From assembly GCF_002207765.1 (NCBI RefSeq), contig NZ_BDGJ01000023.1:1-47982 (forward strand): DNA of 47,982 nucleotides. Direction: 5' to 3'. Under the pieces are notes generated by a model. That model was given only the letters and a program-made list of their open reading frames with translations, ran no database searches and had not been told where the DNA came from. The position numbers were made by a program, and so were the translations under genes. How positions within the stretch are numbered: the stretch's first letter is position 1; each line of letters opens with the position of its first letter. This stretch comes from Calderihabitans maritimus. GTDB taxonomy: Bacteria > Bacillota > KKC1 > Calderihabitantales > Calderihabitantaceae. This document shows, piece after piece, positions 24,090 to 31,740 of the stretch.

Positions 24090-25388
24090 ATGGCGGAAAA
24101 ATTCGATGTGATTGTGGTAGGAGCCGGCCCATCGGGTATGGCTGCGGCATATCTTCTGGCCAAAGCCGGTCTAAATACCATAGTTATTGAACGGGGTGAC
24201 TATCCCGGCAGTAAAAATGTCATGGGAGGAGTTCTTTACCGGTATCCAACGGAGGAGATTATCCCCGGGTTTTGGAAAGAAGCCCCTTTGGAAAGACCGG
24301 TCGTAGAGCAGAGAATGTGGCTTTTAGAACAAGATTCCGTGGTCAGTCTTGGATATAAGAGTAAAGTTTTAGGGCAAGAACCCTACAACAGTTTTACCGT
24401 CTTACGCGCCAAGTTTGACCGCTGGTTCGCCCAGCAGGGTGTAGAAGCCGGGGCGTTGCTGATAACCGAAACGGTTGTGGAAGACGTTTTGGTGGAAAAG
24501 GGGAGAGTGATTGGGGTTAGGACGGGGCGTGATGAAGGCGAGGTGCTAGCCGATGTAGTTATTTTGGCCGAAGGCGTTAATTCTATTTTGACCCAAAAAT
24601 TAGGCCTACAGAAAGATGGACTGAGCACCCGGGAAGTTGCAGTTGCCGTAAAGGAAATTATAGCCCTTCCCAAGGAGAAAATTGAGGACCGCTTTAATTT
24701 GGAACCGGGAGAAGGAGCTACTATAGAACTATACGGGGCTGCCACCCAGGGGATGGTCGGTAGCGGTTTTATTTATACCAATAAAGACAGCCTGTCGGTA
24801 GGAGTGGGGGCTCTCCTGGTGGATGTGGTCAAGAAAAAGATTACTCCCAACGAGTTGCTGGAACAGATGAAAAGACACCCGGCAGTACGTCCTCTTTTGG
24901 AGGGAGGCGAAATTAAGGAATACATGGGACACCTTATCCCCGAAGGAGGTTATCGATCAATTCCTCGCTTGTACATGGACGGGCTGCTGGTGGTAGGTGA
25001 TGCTGCGATGCTGGTGAACGGTATCCACCGGGAAGGGTCAAATATGGCCATGATGTCCGGCAAATTTGCGGCTGAAACGGTGATTGAGGCGAAAGAAAAA
25101 GGAGATTTTTCTGCCCAATTTTTTAGCAGATACCAAAAGAAATTGGCAGACAGCTTTATTTTGAAGGACCTCAAAAAATATGAAAATGCATCCCTGTTTT
25201 TTGAAAACAATCCCCACTTATTTACTTTATACCCGCGGTTCTTAAATTATATTGCCCATGAATTAACCATAGTGGATAATATGCCTAAAAAAGAAAAACA
25301 GAGAAAAATTTGGCAGCACATCACGGAACAGAGAGGAAAATGGCAAATCATTCGAGACCTGTACCGGGGTTGGAGGGTATTAGGATGA
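24090..25388 (+). CDS. fixC: FAD-dependent oxidoreductase FixC (ETF:quinone oxidoreductase-like)
   Basis: Flavoprotein that takes electrons from FixAB and passes them to quinone. An N-terminal dinucleotide-binding fold (DVIVVGAGPSGMAAAYLLAK) is followed by SKNVMGGVLY and a second FAD contact (LLVVGDAAMLVNGIHREG). The 432 residues are typical. AGGAGGGG precedes ATG 24090. The stop codon overlaps the fixX start, so the two are translationally coupled. Confidence 0.94.
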   Translation: MAEKFDVIVVGAGPSGMAAAYLLAKAGLNTIVIERGDYPGSKNVMGGVLYRYPTEEIIPGFWKEAPLERPVVEQRMWLLEQDSVVSLGYKSKVLGQEPYNSFTVLRAKFDRWFAQQGVEAGALLITETVVEDVLVEKGRVIGVRTGRDEGEVLADVVILAEGVNSILTQKLGLQKDGLSTREVAVAVKEIIALPKEKIEDRFNLEPGEGATIELYGAATQGMVGSGFIYTNKDSLSVGVGALLVDVVKKKITPNELLEQMKRHPAVRPLLEGGEIKEYMGHLIPEGGYRSIPRLYMDGLLVVGDAAMLVNGIHREGSNMAMMSGKFAAETVIEAKEKGDFSAQFFSRYQKKLADSFILKDLKKYENASLFFENNPHLFTLYPRFLNYIAHELTIVDNMPKKEKQRKIWQHITEQRGKWQIIRDLYRGWRVLG

Positions 25389-25666
25389 TGAAAATAGAAG
25401 ACAAGTTATTTTTAAACCGATATCAGGCGGATAAACATAGTCATTTAAAGATTCAGGACCGGGAAGTCTGCCGCCATTGTGAAGATAAACCTTGTACTTA
25501 TATCTGCCCGGCTAAAGTTTATGTCTGGGACGACAAGCTGGAACGCATTGATACGGCTTATGAGGGATGCGTTGAATGCGGCACATGCCGTTACGGTTGT
25601 GCCCATGACAATATTGATTGGCGCTATCCTCGCGGAGGTTTTGGAATAATGTATAAATTTGGCTAA
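25385..25666 (+). CDS. fixX: Ferredoxin-like protein FixX
   Basis: Small iron-sulfur protein that accepts electrons in the FixABCX complex. The cysteine pattern is CRHCEDKPCTYICP and, later, GCVECGTCRYGC. The typical C-terminal NIDWRYPRGGFGIMYKFG is present. The frame is open from 25310 inside fixC. ATG 25385, with GGAGGG seven bases upstream and overlapping the fixC stop (ATGATG), gives 93 residues, the usual length. Confidence 0.94.
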   Translation: MMKIEDKLFLNRYQADKHSHLKIQDREVCRHCEDKPCTYICPAKVYVWDDKLERIDTAYEGCVECGTCRYGCAHDNIDWRYPRGGFGIMYKFG

Positions 25667-25690
25667 AAGTAATTATTTTTTTTTATCTCG

Positions 25691-25719
25691 GCAGGAAAAA
25701 TATACTAATTGTCGAAGTA
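25691..25719 (+). promoter_or_regulatory. Candidate sigma-H promoter overlapping a Spo0A box
   Basis: GCAGGAAAA (25691-25699), 11 bp, GTCGAAGTA (25711-25719) fits the sigma-H pattern RnAGGAwww-N11/12-RnnGAATww with one mismatch. TGTCGAA (25710-25716), a perfect 0A box, overlaps its -10. The Spo0E-like gene starts 62 bp downstream. Confidence 0.5.
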
Positions 25720-25780
25720 CAAGATATAGATAAAAACCAGCTAATACCCCCCGATATATTGTATTAGGGAGGAATGTCGG

Positions 25781-25948
25781 ATGACGGAGCGAGATAGACT
25801 GAATGAGGTTATTCGGAAAAAACAAGGAGAATTATATCAGTTGGTCGAGCAAAAAGAATCTTTAACTGACAGAGAAGTTTATGACAAAAGCTGTGAACTG
25901 GACCGACTTGTGGTAGAATATATGAAAATGCAAAAGATGTCGTTATGA
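25781..25948 (+). CDS. Spo0E-like Asp-phosphate phosphatase (sporulation regulator)
   Basis: 55 residues. Spo0E family proteins dephosphorylate Spo0A~P and so delay sporulation. The two-helix hairpin layout and the family signature SxxLDxLIxxY are visible as SCELDRLVVEYM (about residues 37-48). GGGAGGAA precedes the ATG. It lies after fixX and before a terminator as its own unit, with a possible sigma-H/Spo0A-controlled promoter, which would make a feedback loop. Confidence 0.85.
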   Translation: MTERDRLNEVIRKKQGELYQLVEQKESLTDREVYDKSCELDRLVVEYMKMQKMSL

Positions 25949-25962
25949 TAAGTTTTACCCTC

Positions 25963-25996
25963 AAGAGGCCGACATGAATTTGCGCCTTCTTTTTTT
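25963..25996 (+). terminator. Terminator of the Spo0E-like gene
   Basis: AAGAGGC (25963-25969) pairs with GCCTTCTT (25984-25991) with one bulge, followed by T7. Confidence 0.6.
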
Positions 25997-26020
25997 GCAA
26001 GATGAGAGGAGGCCGGGATA

Positions 26021-26767
26021 ATGGATCCAGTAGCTTTTGAACTAGGGCCTTTTACTGTACGCTGGTATGGTCTTTTAATGAGTACCGCCATAGCTTTAGG
26101 TACCTATCTGGCCTATCGTCAAGCGGAGAGAGATAGGGTGAATCCAGAACATATTTTAAACCTGGTGCTGGTGACAGTACCCTTTGCTCTTATTGGTGCG
26201 CGGATTTACTACGTAATTTTCCGTTGGGATTTTTATCGCCAGCAGCCAGAGGAAATTATTGCCATCTGGCATGGTGGATTGGCTATCCATGGGGCGCTCA
26301 TTGCGGGAACAATAGCTGCCTATTTGTATATACGCAAGAACAGGCTTAATTTTTGGCAGATGGCGGATATAGTTGCTCCCAGCATTGTTTTGGGGCAGGC
26401 TATCGGCCGGTGGGGGAATTTTTTTAACCAGGAGGCGTACGGCTATCCGACTAACCTGCCCTGGGCGATGTATATAGCAGGGGAGTACCGTCACCCGACC
26501 TTTTTATATGAATCTTTGTGGGATTTGGCTGTGTTTGTCTTTCTGCTCTGGCTGAGGAAAAGGCAGGGTGTTTATAAAGGCGATATTTTCCTCAGTTATT
26601 TAGGCTTGTATTCATTAGGCAGGTTTATTATTGAAGGTTTTCGTACGGACAGTTTGATGTTAGGCCCATTGCGGATGGCCCAGGTTATAAGTGTGGTTTT
26701 CATATTTGTTTCTGCCGTAATTTTATATCGCCGTCACCTGTTGCCGTCGGACAAACGGAATAAGTGA
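26021..26767 (+). CDS. lgt: Prolipoprotein diacylglyceryl transferase
   Basis: Integral membrane enzyme that transfers diacylglycerol from phosphatidylglycerol to the lipobox cysteine of prolipoproteins. The signature GRWGNFFNQEAYG and the catalytic HGGLAIHG are present, with about seven membrane segments (for example LILNLVLVTVPFALIGARI-like and VISVVFIFVSAVILY). The 248 residues are slightly short but complete. GAGAGGAGG precedes the ATG. The PPIase lipoprotein at 43910 is one likely substrate. Confidence 0.95.
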   Translation: MDPVAFELGPFTVRWYGLLMSTAIALGTYLAYRQAERDRVNPEHILNLVLVTVPFALIGARIYYVIFRWDFYRQQPEEIIAIWHGGLAIHGALIAGTIAAYLYIRKNRLNFWQMADIVAPSIVLGQAIGRWGNFFNQEAYGYPTNLPWAMYIAGEYRHPTFLYESLWDLAVFVFLLWLRKRQGVYKGDIFLSYLGLYSLGRFIIEGFRTDSLMLGPLRMAQVISVVFIFVSAVILYRRHLLPSDKRNK

Positions 26768-26855
26768 GAATAAATTTTCGACGCCCCTCGCCATAGTTTT
26801 TCGGCAATAACCTTTAACCTTTAATTTGTCCGCTGAGGTGTATTAAATACAACCA

Positions 26856-26900
26856 AAAAAAAGAAAGGATAGACCTTCTTCGCGAAAGTCTATCCTTTTA
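26856..26900. terminator. Bidirectional terminator between lgt and the gltB-like gene
   Basis: AAAGGATAGAC (26864-26874) pairs with GTCTATCCTTT (26888-26898). On the minus strand TTTCTTTTTTTT follows. On the plus strand TTTTATTCTTT does. Confidence 0.92.
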
Positions 26901-26933
26901 TTCTTTCCACTATATCAGCGAAAAATTATTTTC

Positions 26934-28508
26934 CTAGCCCAGAATCTCCTCAACTTCTTCTTTATCTACGTCCATAATGTAGCGGATACCGCTTATTTCG
27001 GCGGCTTCCCGGGTAAGGGCCGCTATGTCGTCGCGAGTAATGCTGGCCAGATTGAACTTTCTGGCACCGCACATAAACTGGCGCAGTCCTTGCTTGAGAC
27101 GCTCAAAGTAGGTGTAAACGCCGATGGCCCCGGTGGGCAGACGGTCAAAATCTTTACCGAAGCGCTGCCGCAGCTCACTGGCAGTAATGAATATTTGGTC
27201 GATGGTTTCGCCATAGCGTTTGTACAGGTTGGGGATCTTACCTTCTTTTACCGCATTTCCTATCGTTTTTCCTACGTGGGCAGCCGTTACCGGAGCCCTA
27301 GCCATACCAATAATTTTAACGTAAGGAGCTCCTAAAGCGAAAGCCTTGAACATTTGATCTTCCAGGGTAATTCCTCCAGCTATGGCAATGTCCGGGATAT
27401 AGGCTCCTTTAGCTTTCAGTCTTTCGCAGTACTGCCACAGCAGCGATTCAATCTCAACCGTGGGAATACCCCACTCGTTCATCATCCGCCACGGGCTCAT
27501 TCCGGTACCACCGCCGGCTCCATCAACGGTAAGCAAGTCGATCCTGGCATCAGAAGCAAACTTTAAGGCGCGCGCCAGGTCGGCGGGACGGTAAGCACCT
27601 GTTTTTAAGAAAATATACTTGGCTCCGGCTTTCCGCAGTTCTTCTACGCGGGCATGGAAGCTTTCTTCAGTAACCATGCCGATACGGGAATGTCTTTCAA
27701 ATTCTTTAAAAGCACCGGCTTTGAAAGCTTCCTGCACCACAGGGTCTTCCGGATCGGGCAATACGATGTAACCGCGGCTTTTCAGTTGCAGAGCTCTTTC
27801 CAGGGTATTTAGCTTAACTTCTCCGCCTATATTTTTGGCACCCTGACCCCATTTGAGCTCAACTGCTTCTACACCCAGTTTTTCAATAGCATATTCCTGC
27901 ACGCCCAAACGCGTATCTTCTACGTTTGCTTGTACCGCAATAATTCCGTAACCATCATACCAGTCCTGGAAAGCCTTAACTCTGGCCTCCAGATTAGGTG
28001 AATGGACTACCCGACCGTTTTTAATCTCTACATTGGGGTCCATGCCGCAGACGTTTTCTCCCACTACGATCATGGCTCCGGAAATGGCGGCTCCTGTAGC
28101 CAGTCCGTCCCAGTTGTTGGCCGCTACATTAGTGGATCCCATAGCAGCAATAACAATTGGCGTCTTTAATTTAATTTTATTCTCGGCGCCAATCTCCTGA
28201 TCCAAATTAACCGCCGGGAATATAGCTTTGTCGCTGTCGGCTTCAATTCCAACAGCTCCTACGGCCGTACCCATAATGTTAAAATGAGAAAAATCAATGG
28301 GATAATCTTTCTCCGAGGCCGAAGTAGTGGTGCCGAAAGGCTGAGGATAAAGCATTTCTTTGCCGCGGAAAGCAGACTTTCCTACTTCGCAGGTCCCGGT
28401 GCAGCCATCCAAGCAGGTAGCGCAAAGACCGCTGAAAGGTGAAACCGAATTGGGAGTCCTGCTCTTGCTCAATGTAGCATCCGTCCGATTTAATTTACTA
28501 AAAGTCAT
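26934..28508 (-). CDS. FMN-binding glutamate synthase-like protein (stand-alone GltB central/FMN domain)
   Basis: 524 residues related to the FMN and [3Fe-4S]-containing synthase part of glutamate synthase. It lacks the N-terminal glutamine amidotransferase and the C-terminal GXGXG domain. Visible parts are an N-terminal Cys-rich segment (CATCLDGCTGTCEVGK, residues 29-44), a TIM-barrel FMN site (LLTVDGAGGGTGMSP), IAIAGGITLEDQMFKAFALG and a later FMCGARKF cysteine. Such proteins are common in anaerobes and archaea, and their true substrate is uncertain. Upstream lies a terminator overlapped by a candidate ANTAR-type hairpin, and an ANTAR regulator gene is next door, suggesting nitrogen-linked control. 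Confidence 0.85.
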   Translation of the reverse strand: MTFSKLNRTDATLSKSRTPNSVSPFSGLCATCLDGCTGTCEVGKSAFRGKEMLYPQPFGTTTSASEKDYPIDFSHFNIMGTAVGAVGIEADSDKAIFPAVNLDQEIGAENKIKLKTPIVIAAMGSTNVAANNWDGLATGAAISGAMIVVGENVCGMDPNVEIKNGRVVHSPNLEARVKAFQDWYDGYGIIAVQANVEDTRLGVQEYAIEKLGVEAVELKWGQGAKNIGGEVKLNTLERALQLKSRGYIVLPDPEDPVVQEAFKAGAFKEFERHSRIGMVTEESFHARVEELRKAGAKYIFLKTGAYRPADLARALKFASDARIDLLTVDGAGGGTGMSPWRMMNEWGIPTVEIESLLWQYCERLKAKGAYIPDIAIAGGITLEDQMFKAFALGAPYVKIIGMARAPVTAAHVGKTIGNAVKEGKIPNLYKRYGETIDQIFITASELRQRFGKDFDRLPTGAIGVYTYFERLKQGLRQFMCGARKFNLASITRDDIAALTREAAEISGIRYIMDVDKEEVEEILG

Positions 28509-28627
28509 TTTCTACCATCCTCCTACATTCTTTTCTCTTGCATTACTCATATAATTCCTCTGGTTTTAGTTTAACCCGCCGAACCGACCAACAATTACCG
28601 CTTCTAGTTTATCATGCCCCCTTTCCC

Positions 28628-28683
28628 AAAAAGAAAAAGACGCACTCAATCCCCTAAGGTGAAGATTGAGGGCGTCGTTGCCC
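28628..28683 (-). terminator. Terminator with an overlapping AxxGxx hexaloop hairpin (candidate ANTAR switch)
   Basis: On the minus strand GACGCCCTCAATC (28664-28676) pairs with GATTGAGTGCGTC (28639-28651), 12 of 13 bases, then TTTTTCTTTTT. Just before and overlapping it, GGGC-AACGAC-GCCC (28670-28683) forms a competing hairpin with a six-base loop having A at 1 and G at 4. The terminator is clear, but the switch is a hypothesis. Confidence 0.8.
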
Positions 28684-28699
28684 AATAATCACAATTATT

Positions 28700-28727
28700 A
28701 TTATAAAAAAATTTAGAACTAGTTCAA
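28700..28727 (-). promoter_or_regulatory. Possible promoter upstream of the leader terminator
   Basis: On the minus strand TTGAAC (28722-28727), 16 bp, TATAAT (28700-28705), in an AT-rich stretch. If used, the transcript would start about 10 nt before the hexaloop hairpin. It may be chance. Confidence 0.4.
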
Positions 28728-28769
28728 TAATTATGTTAAAAGAATATTGTATACTTATTCAGCTGGTTT

Positions 28770-29369
28770 CTACTCTTTGGATCTAACAACCCTACCTTTT
28801 TCATAAGCTACAATTATGGATTGAGCAATCTGCCGCATGGAAGTGCGTTTGTTCATACTTTCTTTTTGGATTTTCTTAAAGGCTTCCGCTTCAGACAAAT
28901 CTAAAACCTCCATCAGGATGCCCTTAGCCCGTTCTACAAGCTTTCTGGTTTCCAGAGTTTCTTTCAACCGGTGGATTTCTCTTTCTAAAGACAACATTCT
29001 TCTATAATTGGCAATAGCGATTTCAATGGCAGGAAACAGATTGGCTTCGTTAACCGGCTTTACCAGATAGGCAAAAACCCAAGAGTCTTTAGCCTGTTGT
29101 ACAATATCCTTATGATTATATGCTGTTAAGAGGAGGACCGGTGCTACCCGGTCCTCCTCAATAATTTTAGCTACTTCAAGCCCGTCTTTAACTGGAAGGC
29201 GCGCATCCAGTATAGCCAGGTCGGGATGCATGCTTTTGATGGCTTTCAGGGCACTAAGACCGTCTCCTGCTTCAGCTACAATTATATAGCCGGCTTTAGT
29301 AAGCATCTCTTTTAAATTCTTGCGAAAGGCGGGATCGGCGTCGGCCAAAACGATACGGGACCCGAACAT
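28770..29369 (-). CDS. Response regulator with ANTAR RNA-binding domain
   Basis: 199 residues. The receiver domain (1-120) has the acidic pair ADAD, phospho-acceptor Asp in AILDARLPVKDG, Thr in LLLTAYN and Lys in YLVKPVNEAN. A coiled coil (MLSLEREIHRLKETLE) leads into the ANTAR domain (LVERAKGILMEVLDLSEAEA). ANTAR regulators bind paired hexaloop hairpins in mRNA leaders and prevent termination, often for nitrogen genes. No histidine kinase is in the window. It has its own promoter. The next gene on the same strand is the glutamate synthase-like one, behind a terminator. Confidence 0.92.
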   Translation of the reverse strand: MFGSRIVLADADPAFRKNLKEMLTKAGYIIVAEAGDGLSALKAIKSMHPDLAILDARLPVKDGLEVAKIIEEDRVAPVLLLTAYNHKDIVQQAKDSWVFAYLVKPVNEANLFPAIEIAIANYRRMLSLEREIHRLKETLETRKLVERAKGILMEVLDLSEAEAFKKIQKESMNKRTSMRQIAQSIIVAYEKGRVVRSKE

Positions 29370-29419
29370 GGTTGCCCCCCTGATGGTGGAAAAATAGACA
29401 GTAACAGTAACTCTTTATA

Positions 29420-29448
29420 ATTGTACTGCTTGTACTACAATTGTGCAA
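29420..29448 (-). promoter_or_regulatory. Sigma-A-type promoter of the ANTAR regulator
   Basis: On the minus strand TTGCAC (29443-29448), 17 bp, TACAAT (29420-29425). Its -35 overlaps the last codons of the L,D-transpeptidase gene. Confidence 0.6.
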
Positions 29449-29980
29449 CATGTCTACTCTTGTCAGTTCGTGGTATGCGTAAAATTTGTCCCGGGTAGAT
29501 TAAATCATGGGTTAAAGAATTGGCAGCGCGAAGTTCTTCTACACGGAGATTGAATTTGCGTGCTATTTTCCACAAGGAATCTCCCGGGCGTACGGTATAG
29601 TTGAAATAAGCAGAGGAAGTAGAGTCGACAGGTCTTTCCTTGCCGGTGATAATTGTTACCGGCGTACCTATTTTGACCAGGGGAAACAATTCTTCAATAT
29701 CTTTGTTATACATGCGAATGCAGCCATTGGAAGCTGCAGTCCCTATAGTCCAGGGATGAGGGGTGCCATGGATCCCGTAGGGGCCGTTCGGGATGCTGAG
29801 CTCTAACCATCGGGTGCCTAAAATTCCACCGGGGTTGATTATTTTTCTGGTTATGGTGTACTTTCCCGTTGGGGTGGGAGTTTGCGGCTTACCTATCGCT
29901 ACCGGATAACTTTTTACTAACTGTCCGTGGCGGCAAAAATAGAGCCTTCTCTGGGCCAGGTTAACCAGAAGGTCCTCCAT
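29435..29980 (-). CDS. L,D-transpeptidase (YkuD) with C-terminal LysM
   Basis: 181 residues. The YkuD catalytic domain spans about 1-115, with the motif HGTPHPWTIGTAASNGCIRM including the nucleophile Cys in SNGCIRM. A LysM domain follows (YTVRPGDSLWKIARKFNL, from 129). It should make 3-3 peptide cross-links or attach proteins to peptidoglycan. No signal peptide is visible, as in B. subtilis YkuD, a spore-located enzyme in which LysM is N-terminal instead. GGAGGG precedes the ATG. It is divergent from ispE. Confidence 0.9.
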   Translation of the reverse strand: MEDLLVNLAQRRLYFCRHGQLVKSYPVAIGKPQTPTPTGKYTITRKIINPGGILGTRWLELSIPNGPYGIHGTPHPWTIGTAASNGCIRMYNKDIEELFPLVKIGTPVTIITGKERPVDSTSSAYFNYTVRPGDSLWKIARKFNLRVEELRAANSLTHDLIYPGQILRIPRTDKSRHVAQL

Positions 29981-30042
29981 TTTTACTCCCTCCTGTTGGC
30001 CAGTCGAGGTTGAATTCTGGCCGGGTGAACAAAAAGGATTTT

Positions 30043-30070
30043 TTGCTGCTTTATGTAATATATCTATATT
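30043..30070 (+). promoter_or_regulatory. Possible promoter of ispE
   Basis: TTGCTG (30043-30048), 16 bp, TATATT (30065-30070), about 50 bp before ispE in a very AT-rich stretch. The register is uncertain. Confidence 0.4.
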
Positions 30071-30118
30071 ATATTAATATGTTCTGAGTACCTGTTGCTT
30101 GGAAGGAGAGCATATTTC

Positions 30119-30970
30119 TTGACTGGTTTAACTGTTCCTGCCTATGCTAAAATTAACTTAACGCTAGACGTTTTGGGCAAAAGAGAAGACAATTACCATG
30201 AAGTATCGATGATACTCCAAAGCATCAACCTGCGGGATTTAGTAACGGTCTCCCGTTCCGGAAAGGGTATTACCATTGATAGCAACACCGCTGCCATTCC
30301 CGCGGATTATGATAATCTGGCCTATAGAGCAGCCCTTTTGCTGAAGGAACGCACGGGGTTTACGGAAGGAATTCATATCTACATTGAAAAAAATATTCCC
30401 GTGGCTGCCGGCCTGGGCGGTGGCAGTGCCGACGCGGCGGCCACCTTGATAGGTATTAATTATCTACTTGGACTAGGGCTAACGCCGGGAGAATTGATCT
30501 GTCTGGGAAAACAGTTGGGGGCCGATGTACCTTTTTGTATACTAGGGGGAACGGCCCTTGTGGAAGGCATTGGAGAAAAGCTAACTATTCTTCCCAAGGC
30601 GCCGACCCTTTGGCTGGTGCTGGCCAAGCCGGAATTTGGGGTTTCTACAGCTGAAGTCTATCGCCGGTTTGATAAAAATAAGGTAACTGAACGGCCGGAT
30701 AACGCTGCGGCTGTGGAAGCGCTTGCCCGAGAAGATATGGAACTGCTGGTGGCCAACATGGTTAATGTATTGGAAACTGTAACCCTGGAGCATTATCCCG
30801 AGGTTGCCCGGATCAAAGACAGAATGCTTTCGCTGGGAGCCATGCGGGCGGTTATGTGTGGCAGCGGACCTACAGTTATGGGGGTTTTTGGCGGGCAAAA
30901 GGAAGCAGAGCAGGCATATGTTTTGCTAAAGGAAGAATACCCGGAAGTGTTTTTGACTCGAACCCGCTGA
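30119..30970 (+). CDS. ispE: 4-diphosphocytidyl-2-C-methyl-D-erythritol kinase
   Basis: GHMP kinase of the MEP isoprenoid pathway that phosphorylates CDP-ME. The N-terminal PAYAKINLTLDVLGKR, the GHMP ATP-binding motif PVAAGLGGGSADAAA and the late MCGSGPTVMGVFG are present. The frame is open from 30095. The TTG at 30119, with GGAAGGAGAG eight bases upstream, gives 283 residues and the normal N-terminus. Its position after veg and before a regulator gene corresponds to the Bacillus veg-sspF-ispE-purR order, though here about 15 kb separates it from veg. Confidence 0.95.
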   Translation: MTGLTVPAYAKINLTLDVLGKREDNYHEVSMILQSINLRDLVTVSRSGKGITIDSNTAAIPADYDNLAYRAALLLKERTGFTEGIHIYIEKNIPVAAGLGGGSADAAATLIGINYLLGLGLTPGELICLGKQLGADVPFCILGGTALVEGIGEKLTILPKAPTLWLVLAKPEFGVSTAEVYRRFDKNKVTERPDNAAAVEALAREDMELLVANMVNVLETVTLEHYPEVARIKDRMLSLGAMRAVMCGSGPTVMGVFGGQKEAEQAYVLLKEEYPEVFLTRTR

Positions 30971-31006
30971 GGGAGAAGGAATTATACTGGTAGAGGGGGA
31001 AAAAGA

Positions 31007-31714
31007 GTGACTAAAAGGTTGTCACCCATCAAGTTGGAAAACTACAAACCACTGAGGGAAATTGTATTCGAAACCTTAAGAGAAGCCATTATTAACGGCA
31101 CCTTAAAACCGGGAGAAAGGCTAATGGAAGTCCAGTTGGCGGAAGAAATGGGTGTCAGCCGGACTCCGGTGCGGGAGGCTATTCGCAAACTGGAACTGGA
31201 AGGCTTTGTGGTGATGGTACCGCGGAAGGGTGCCTATGTGGCCGGGATTTCTATCAAAGATATAGCCGATGTCTTTGAGATCAGAGCGGCTTTAGAATCT
31301 CTAGCCGCCGGTCTCGCGGCCGAAAGGATTACGGAGGAAGAACTGGAGGAACTGGAACGCCTTTTGGTGCAGGTTGCTGAATGTACAGAAAGTAATGACT
31401 TGGAAAAATTGATAGAAATAGATACCCGGTTTCATGATATCCTTTATAAAGCCAGTCGCAATGAGCGCCTGGTACAGATAATAAGCAATTTGCGAGAACA
31501 AATACAGAGATTTCGCTCCACTTCGTTAGCCTTTCCCGGACGTATGAAAGAGACTTTGGAGGAGCATAAAAAGATAGTAGAGGCCCTATCGGAAAGAAAT
31601 GTCGCCTTAGCTCAGGCCCTTGCCGCAGAGCATATTGAAAACGCGGAAAACAGCATGTTGGAGGCCCTCCGGGAAGGAAATATTTCCCGAGAAAGAAATT
31701 CTATAACTGAATAA
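31007..31714 (+). CDS. GntR/FadR family transcriptional regulator
   Basis: 235 residues. An N-terminal winged helix (PGERLMEVQLAEEMGVSRT then PVREAIRKLELEGFV) and a C-terminal all-helical FCD ligand domain (FEIRAALESLAAGLAAERI; metal-type residues DTRFHDILY and HIENAE). It occupies the purR position next to ispE, but it is a different protein family from Bacillus PurR. GTG start after GAGGGGGA. The next gene starts 26 bp later and may be co-regulated. The ligand is unknown. Confidence 0.9.
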   Translation: MTKRLSPIKLENYKPLREIVFETLREAIINGTLKPGERLMEVQLAEEMGVSRTPVREAIRKLELEGFVVMVPRKGAYVAGISIKDIADVFEIRAALESLAAGLAAERITEEELEELERLLVQVAECTESNDLEKLIEIDTRFHDILYKASRNERLVQIISNLREQIQRFRSTSLAFPGRMKETLEEHKKIVEALSERNVALAQALAAEHIENAENSMLEALREGNISRERNSITE

Positions 31715-31740
31715 TTTTAGTTAAAGCGAGGCATGGGAGT

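Noticed and set aside
22225-25666. Nitrogen fixation operon
   Set aside because: The fix name comes from rhizobia. No nif gene is in the window, and FixABCX is an electron-transfer complex also found in non-fixers.
26934-28508. Full glutamate synthase large subunit (gltB)
   Set aside because: The amidotransferase and GXGXG domains are missing, so only a GltB-like FMN domain protein is supported.
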